Assembly (NCBI GenBank): GCA_964540655.1
Contig: CAZINR010000014.1
Coordinates: 1-25,938 of the forward strand
Source: CAZQBY01 sp964540655
GTDB lineage: Archaea > Altiarchaeota > Altiarchaeia > JAFGQM01
Reading direction: 5' to 3'
Length of the DNA stretch: 25,938 bases
Shown: one piece after another, positions 22,281 through 25,938 of the stretch
Position numbering within the stretch: the stretch's first letter is position 1
Layout of the letters: every line of letters begins with the position of its first letter
The notes under the pieces: model-generated
What the model was told of the DNA's origin: nothing
Seen by the model: the letters and a program-made list of their open reading frames with translations, nothing else
Databases searched by the model: none
Translations under genes and position numbers: made by a program

Positions 22281-22288
22281 TTTTATAC
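22281..22288 (+). promoter_or_regulatory. TATA-like box for the small membrane protein gene
   Basis: TTTTATAC is centred about 25 bases before the ATG at 22309, consistent with a leaderless transcript. Confidence 0.5.
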
Positions 22289-22308
22289 TTCCACGCCTTA
22301 AATCTAGG

Positions 22309-22533
22309 ATGGCGCGCATAGTCAAGCGGGACGACATAATAGCAGCCCCCATAGTCGCCGGGGTCGTGGGAGTGCTGGCATTCTTCGTGCTCTACTCCCT
22401 AGCCGGCCTGAAAGAGATGGGCGGAGACGTCGCAGGAATCGATCTGGGCTTGTTCATAAGCCTTATAATGGCTGCGGTAGTGGGTGCCGTCCTCTTCGGC
22501 GAGCTCCTGGCCCGGGCGCTAGAAGGGAAGTGA
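22309..22533 (+). CDS. small two-helix membrane protein, unknown function
   Basis: This 74-residue protein begins MARIVKRDDIIAAPIV and has two hydrophobic segments, about residues 10-33 (VAGVVGVLAFFVLYSLAGL) and 46-67 (LGLFISLIMAAVVGAVLFGE). They are separated by a short Gly/Asp loop, and a charged end LLARALEGK follows. The basic N-terminus favours both ends in the cytosol. I do not recognise the family. Ile codons are mainly ATA, as in the neighbours, and a TATA-like box lies at leaderless spacing, both supporting a real gene. It diverges from the GT2 gene and is followed after 50 bases by another unknown small gene. Confidence 0.65.
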   Translation: MARIVKRDDIIAAPIVAGVVGVLAFFVLYSLAGLKEMGGDVAGIDLGLFISLIMAAVVGAVLFGELLARALEGK

Positions 22534-22583
22534 GTTGAGTGTTTCCCTCCCTTTCCATTCATGTTTAAGCAGAATAACCGTCG

Positions 22584-22916
22584 ATGCCACCCAAAGGCCC
22601 TAAAAAAGGAAAAAAGGCAACAGGCTCCGAGCTTCCGAATGGCATACACCCCAACGCCCTCCACAGGCTGAGGTGGAAGGCTAAGCGAAGCAGGACGCCC
22701 AAAAAGCGTGGCGGCGTCCACATAGTCGCCACTACCAATCCTGAGGGGAAGCCCATACGGGGCAGGCCTTACGAGCTGGCCATGGACACGGAGGGGAACG
22801 TCCATATGTGCCTAGACAGGAAAGGGGCCTATAACGACCTCCGCCTGGCTTTCAACAAGAAAGATGTACATGACATCCTTCACAACCATCCCAAGCCCCC
22901 GGGCTACGAGTACTGA
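22584..22916 (+). CDS. hypothetical protein with basic N-terminus and HNHP motif
   Basis: I do not recognise this 110-residue protein. Residues 1-45 are strongly basic (MPPKGPKKGKKATG and KAKRSRTPKKRGG), suggesting RNA or DNA contact. The remainder appears folded: VHIVATTNPEGKPIRGRPYEL, MDTEGNVHMCLDRKGAYND, then KKDVHDILHNHPKPPGYEY at the C-terminus. The HNHP cluster might bind metal, but no complete known site is visible. Three of its four Ile codons are ATA, as in the neighbours. It lies between the small membrane protein and ilvC, on the same strand as both. No Shine-Dalgarno is seen before the ATG. Confidence 0.6.
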   Translation: MPPKGPKKGKKATGSELPNGIHPNALHRLRWKAKRSRTPKKRGGVHIVATTNPEGKPIRGRPYELAMDTEGNVHMCLDRKGAYNDLRLAFNKKDVHDILHNHPKPPGYEY

Positions 22917-22993
22917 GCACCAGCCTTTTTAAGCGGCCAACCTCTAACCTAAAGCTTTTTCATATACTCAAGGGGTTGAAAATCGAGGTAAAA

Positions 22994-24132
22994 ATGGCCA
23001 AGATATACTACGAGAAGGATGCGAATCTCGAGGACCTAGAAGACAAGACCATCGCCATAATCGGCTACGGCAACCAGGGCCACGCGCAGGCGCTTAACCT
23101 CAGGGACAGCGGCGTGAACGTCATAATCGGGCTGGTCAAGGACCCGTCATGGAGCAATGCCGAGGAGGCAGGCTTCGAGGTCATGCCCATCGCGGAGGCT
23201 GCCAAGAAGGGCGACATAGTCCACATCCTCATACCCGACGAGGTCCAGGCGGGCGTCTACAAAGAGCACATNNNNNNNNNNNNNNNNNNNNNNNNNNNNN
23301 NNNNNNNNNNNNNNNNNNNNNNNNNNNNNNNNNNNNNNNNNNNNNNNNNNNNNNNNNNNNNNNNNNNNNNNTAGTCCACATCCTCATACCCGACGAGGTC
23401 CAGGCGGGCGTCTACAAAGAGCACATCGAGCCGAACCTGGAGGAAGGAAACGCCCTCTCGTTCAGCCACGGATTCAACATAAGGTTCAAGCAGATAGTCC
23501 CTCCAAAGAACGTGGACGTGTTCATGATTGCCCCCAAGGGCCCCGGACACAGGGTCAGGGAGGTCTATGAAGAGGGTTTCGGGGTACCGGCGCTCGTCGC
23601 CGTCGAGCAGGACCATACCGGAAAGGCCAAGGACATAGCGCTCGCGTTTGCCAAAGGGATAGGCGCTACGCGCGCGGGAGTCATCGAGACCACATTCAAC
23701 GAGGAGACCGAGACCGATTTGTTCGGCGAGCAGGTCGATCTTTGCGGTGGCGTCAGCGAGATGATAACCGCCAGCTTCGAGACTCTGGTCGAGAACGGAT
23801 ACCAGCCGGAGATAGCCTATTTCGAGACGCTCCACGAGCTGAAGCTGATAACCGATTTGATTCAGGAGGGCGGACTGGAGAACATGTGGGCCAAGGTCTC
23901 TAACACCGCGGAGTACGGCGGCCGGACCCGCGGAAACAAGATAATAACGGAGGAATCTCGCAAGAACATGCAGCAGATTCTCGAGGACGTCAAGTCCGGC
24001 AAGTTCGCGGAGGAGTGGATAAGCGAGCGCAAGGCCGGCTTGCCGAAGCTCACCAAGCTGCGCGAGGAGGGCAAGAGCCACCAGATCGAGACGGTGGGCG
24101 CCGAGCTCAGGAAGATGTTTGAAAAGGAATAG
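22994..24132 (+). CDS. ilvC: ketol-acid reductoisomerase (class I), interrupted by an assembly gap
   Basis: IlvC converts acetolactate and acetohydroxybutyrate to dihydroxy acids in valine, leucine and isoleucine synthesis. The Rossmann motif is GYGNQGHAQALNLRDSG (24-40). SFSHGFNIRF holds the catalytic His, and NEETETDLFGEQVDLCGG and ENGYQPEIAYFETLHELK hold the metal-binding acidic residues. The frame shifts across 100 N, but the 55 bases on each side of the N are identical. Collapsing one copy plus the N (155 bases) restores a single 327-residue frame, the normal class I length. The ATG at 22994 follows GAGGT by 4 bases; a TTG at 22976 is less likely. The loop after strand 2 (GLVKDPSW) is one residue shorter than usual. 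Confidence 0.93.
23217..23271 (+). repeat. 55-bp duplication, left copy (assembly overlap)
   Basis: This segment of ilvC is identical to 23372-23426 on the other side of the N run. It codes for the ilvC segment up to VYKEH once only in any normal KARI, so it is an unmerged contig overlap and not a biological repeat. Confidence 0.92.
23272..23371. other. scaffold gap of exactly 100 N
   Basis: The N run is exactly 100 bases, a conventional placeholder length, and is bounded by identical 55-bp ends. The true missing length is best explained as minus 55, i.e. the contigs overlap. Confidence 0.97.
23372..23426 (+). repeat. 55-bp duplication, right copy (assembly overlap)
   Basis: Identical to 23217-23271. 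From here ilvC continues uninterrupted to its TAG at 24130-24132, in the frame predicted when one copy and the gap are removed. Confidence 0.92.
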
Positions 24133-24159
24133 CCACCTTCCCCATACCGTCTTTCCATC

Positions 24160-24165
24160 TTTTTT
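24160..24165 (+). terminator. T-tract after ilvC
   Basis: A pyrimidine-rich stretch ending in six T lies 28-33 bases past the ilvC stop and before the leuC promoter region, as expected for archaeal intrinsic termination. Confidence 0.4.
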
Positions 24166-24181
24166 AGCCCGTTAGTTCAAA

Positions 24182-24188
24182 CTATACG
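24182..24188 (+). promoter_or_regulatory. TATA-like box for leuCD
   Basis: CTATACG is centred about 33 bases before the leuC ATG at 24218, giving a predicted leader of only several bases. Confidence 0.4.
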
Positions 24189-24217
24189 CGCTTTTCTAAT
24201 CAATTTTCTATTCCAAG

Positions 24218-25486
24218 ATGCGACCTATGACCATAGCGGAGAAGATAATAGCAGCACATTCCGGCAGGGATAGCGTGAAGCCTGGAGACCTGGTCAACAT
24301 AAGCCTGGACCGGATACTGTGCCACGAGGTCACCACTCCCCCGGCCATATCGGCACTGGAGGAGATGGACATGGACCGCGTCTTCGACCCGGACAAGATA
24401 ATCGTCACGCCGGACCACTTCGTCCCGGCCAAGGACGAGAAGTCCGCCATGCTGGCCAAGCGCCTGCGGGAGTGGGTGCAGAGGCACGGGATAAAGAATT
24501 ATTATGAGATAGGAAGACACGGCATATGCCATACTATAATGCTAGAGCAGGGGCATGTGGCCCCCGGCATGACTGTGGTGGCGGGCGACAGCCACACCTG
24601 CACTCACGGGGTGGTTGGCGCGTTCGCATTCGGCATAGGATCTACCGAACTGGCTGCGGCCATAGCCACCGGCAAGATATGGCTGCGAGTGCCCGAGACA
24701 ATCAAGGTGAACGTTAACGGGAAGCTGCAGAAGGGAGTCTATGCCAAGGACGTCATGCTGCGCATAATCTCCGAACTGGGCGTGGCCGGAGCCACGGACA
24801 TGGTAATCGAGTTCGACGGCGAGGTGATACGCGACATGGGGGTGGAGGACCGCGTAGTCTTCTCCAACATGGCGGTGGAAGCCGGAGCCACCTCGGGGAT
24901 AATAGCGCCCGACAAGAAGACAGTCGAGTACGTTCAGGCCAGGGGAGCGAAAGACTTCGTCGAATATAGGGCGGATCCCGGCGCAGATTACCACAAAGTC
25001 TACGACTTCGATGTCTCCGCCCTGGAGCCGATGGTGGGGGTCCCGCCGCTGCCGTCGAACGTCAAGCCCGTCTCTGAACTGGGCGCCGTCAAGGTTGACC
25101 AGATAGTGATAGGCTCGTGCACCAACGGCAGGATACAGGACCTGAGAGAGGCCGCCAGGGTAGTGAAGGGGCGGAAGGTCAAGGACTTCGTCAGGATGCT
25201 GGTCATACCCGCCACCACAGACATATGGAAGCAGGCGGATGAAGAGGGGCTGTTCAAGATATTCACAGAAGCTGGCGCGACCATTTCGACACCCACGTGT
25301 GGACCGTGCCTGGGCGGGCATATGGGCGTGCTGGCGGCGAAGGAGGTGTGCATAGCTTCTACTAACAGAAACTTCGTAGGGCGCATGGGTTCGCCCAAGT
25401 CCTCTGTGTTCATAGCGAGCCCGGCGACGGCTGCCGCCTCGGCCATAGAAGGTAATATAACGGACCCTCGAAAGTACCTGAAATAA
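24218..25486 (+). CDS. leuC: 3-isopropylmalate dehydratase, large subunit
   Basis: This 422-residue aconitase-family subunit isomerises 2-isopropylmalate to 3-isopropylmalate in leucine synthesis. The 4Fe-4S ligands are Cys301 (IGSCTNGRIQD), Cys361 and Cys364 (TPTCGPCLGGHMG). Other conserved segments are VVAGDSHTCTHGVVGAFAFG, GSTELAAAIATGKIW and NRNFVGRMGSPKSSVFIASP. The length is that of the archaeal/short LeuC type, which also includes homoaconitases; the neighbouring ilvC favours a leucine role. The ATG at 24218 (MRPMTIAEKII) is used, with an ATG at 24227 as an alternative. leuD begins 4 bases after its stop. Confidence 0.95.
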   Translation: MRPMTIAEKIIAAHSGRDSVKPGDLVNISLDRILCHEVTTPPAISALEEMDMDRVFDPDKIIVTPDHFVPAKDEKSAMLAKRLREWVQRHGIKNYYEIGRHGICHTIMLEQGHVAPGMTVVAGDSHTCTHGVVGAFAFGIGSTELAAAIATGKIWLRVPETIKVNVNGKLQKGVYAKDVMLRIISELGVAGATDMVIEFDGEVIRDMGVEDRVVFSNMAVEAGATSGIIAPDKKTVEYVQARGAKDFVEYRADPGADYHKVYDFDVSALEPMVGVPPLPSNVKPVSELGAVKVDQIVIGSCTNGRIQDLREAARVVKGRKVKDFVRMLVIPATTDIWKQADEEGLFKIFTEAGATISTPTCGPCLGGHMGVLAAKEVCIASTNRNFVGRMGSPKSSVFIASPATAAASAIEGNITDPRKYLK

Positions 25487-25490
25487 AAAG

Positions 25491-25938
25491 ATGGAAACCA
25501 AGATAACCGGCAAGGCGATGGTGTTCGACAGGGACGACATAGACACGGACATGATAATCCCCGCCAAGTACCTGAACACGGACGACCCCGAGGAGCTGGC
25601 CGAGCACGCCATGGAGTTCATAGACGAGGATTTCCCCAAGAGGGCCAAGGGGGAAAACAGCAGTATACTAGTCGCTGGCAAGAACTTCGGCTGCGGGAGC
25701 TCGAGGGAGCACGCGGTCTGGTGCCTGACCGGGAACGGCATAAAAGCGGTCATAGCCGACTCCTTCGCACGCATCTTCTTCGCCAACTGCGTCAACTACG
25801 GGCTGTTCCCCGTCGTCTGCCCCGGCGCGTCCAAGAAGATAAAGACGGGCGACGAAGTTGAGATAGACATAGCTGCCGGAAAGGTCAGAGCCGGAGACAT
25901 CGAGCTGAAGTCAGAGCCGCTGCCAGACTTCATGATGG
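25491..25938 (+). CDS. leuD: 3-isopropylmalate dehydratase, small subunit (3' truncated)
   Basis: The frame runs open to the window end and gives 149 residues of a protein usually about 160-170 long. It starts METKITGKAMVFDRDDIDTD, followed by MIIPAKYLNT (the substrate-specificity loop region), VAGKNFGCGSSREHAVW with the conserved GCGSSREHA motif, and IADSFARIFFANCVNYGLFP, all diagnostic of LeuD/aconitase swivel subunits. It pairs with LeuC, 4 bases downstream in the same transcript. YLNT at the specificity loop is neither of the forms I recall for archaeal isopropylmalate or homoaconitate enzymes, so substrate identity rests on context. Confidence 0.94.
   Translation, partial: METKITGKAMVFDRDDIDTDMIIPAKYLNTDDPEELAEHAMEFIDEDFPKRAKGENSSILVAGKNFGCGSSREHAVWCLTGNGIKAVIADSFARIFFANCVNYGLFPVVCPGASKKIKTGDEVEIDIAAGKVRAGDIELKSEPLPDFMM

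Noticed and set aside
22994..24132. ilvC as a frameshifted pseudogene or as a tandem duplication
   Set aside because: The frame change equals the artificial 155 bases (55-bp duplicate plus 100 N); collapsing them restores an intact gene.
24542..25795. 417-codon open frame on - spanning leuC and leuD
   Set aside because: Both sense genes carry full family motifs and are tightly spaced; the antisense frame is a shadow of biased third positions.

Overview
The window is archaeal chromosome. It encodes RadB, class I lysyl-tRNA synthetase, archaeal Trm56 tRNA methylase, TFE (the TFIIE-alpha homologue), ribosomal protein eL37, archaeal NAC and FtsY. AT-rich TATA-like boxes lie about 25-33 bp before many start codons and Shine-Dalgarno motifs are rare, so leaderless or nearly leaderless mRNAs are likely. 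Ile is mostly coded ATA. The class could be euryarchaeal or DPANN; the sequence alone does not settle it. A run of exactly 100 N flanked by a perfect 55-bp duplication shows that this is a draft scaffold.

Layout. Positions 1-819 (+) hold the radB 3' end and a small cupin gene. Positions 816-4784 (-) are a lysC-asd-lysS cluster linking the aspartate pathway with lysine charging. Positions 4901-6549 (+) hold trm56, tfe and an HD-domain hydrolase gene. Positions 6546-9390 (-) are a translation and secretion cluster: thpR, ftsY, an unknown gene, rpl37e and a membrane M50 metalloprotease. Positions 9501-12996 (+) hold nac, glmS, an unknown gene and nadA. Positions 13148-19405 are a glycogen island: a GT4 glycosyltransferase and a GH57 amylase-family enzyme on +, converging on a eukaryote-like GT3 glycogen synthase and a debranching enzyme on -. 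Positions 19481-22916 hold a small-domain protein with a histone-H1-like lysine tail, a GalT-family nucleotidyltransferase, a GT2 glycosyltransferase (-), and two small unknown proteins. Positions 22994-25938 (+) hold ilvC, interrupted by the assembly gap, then leuC and a truncated leuD for branched-chain amino acids.

Packing is tight. Four convergent pairs end with abutting or interlocking stop codons. No gene-free stretch exceeds 300 bases; the longest, 12997-13147, holds only a small inverted repeat and a GGAGG. I saw no rRNA, tRNA, CRISPR array or insertion sequence.

The most unusual items are: (1) a dispersed hairpin element present in two near-identical copies (4815-4860 and 17361-17407), upstream of lysC and of the GT3 glycogen synthase; (2) the lysine-tailed protein next to the glycogen island; (3) a perfect palindrome between the divergent thpR and nac promoters; (4) a shortened, Asp-containing cofactor loop in IlvC; (5) a possible TBP-like half-domain protein between glmS and nadA.
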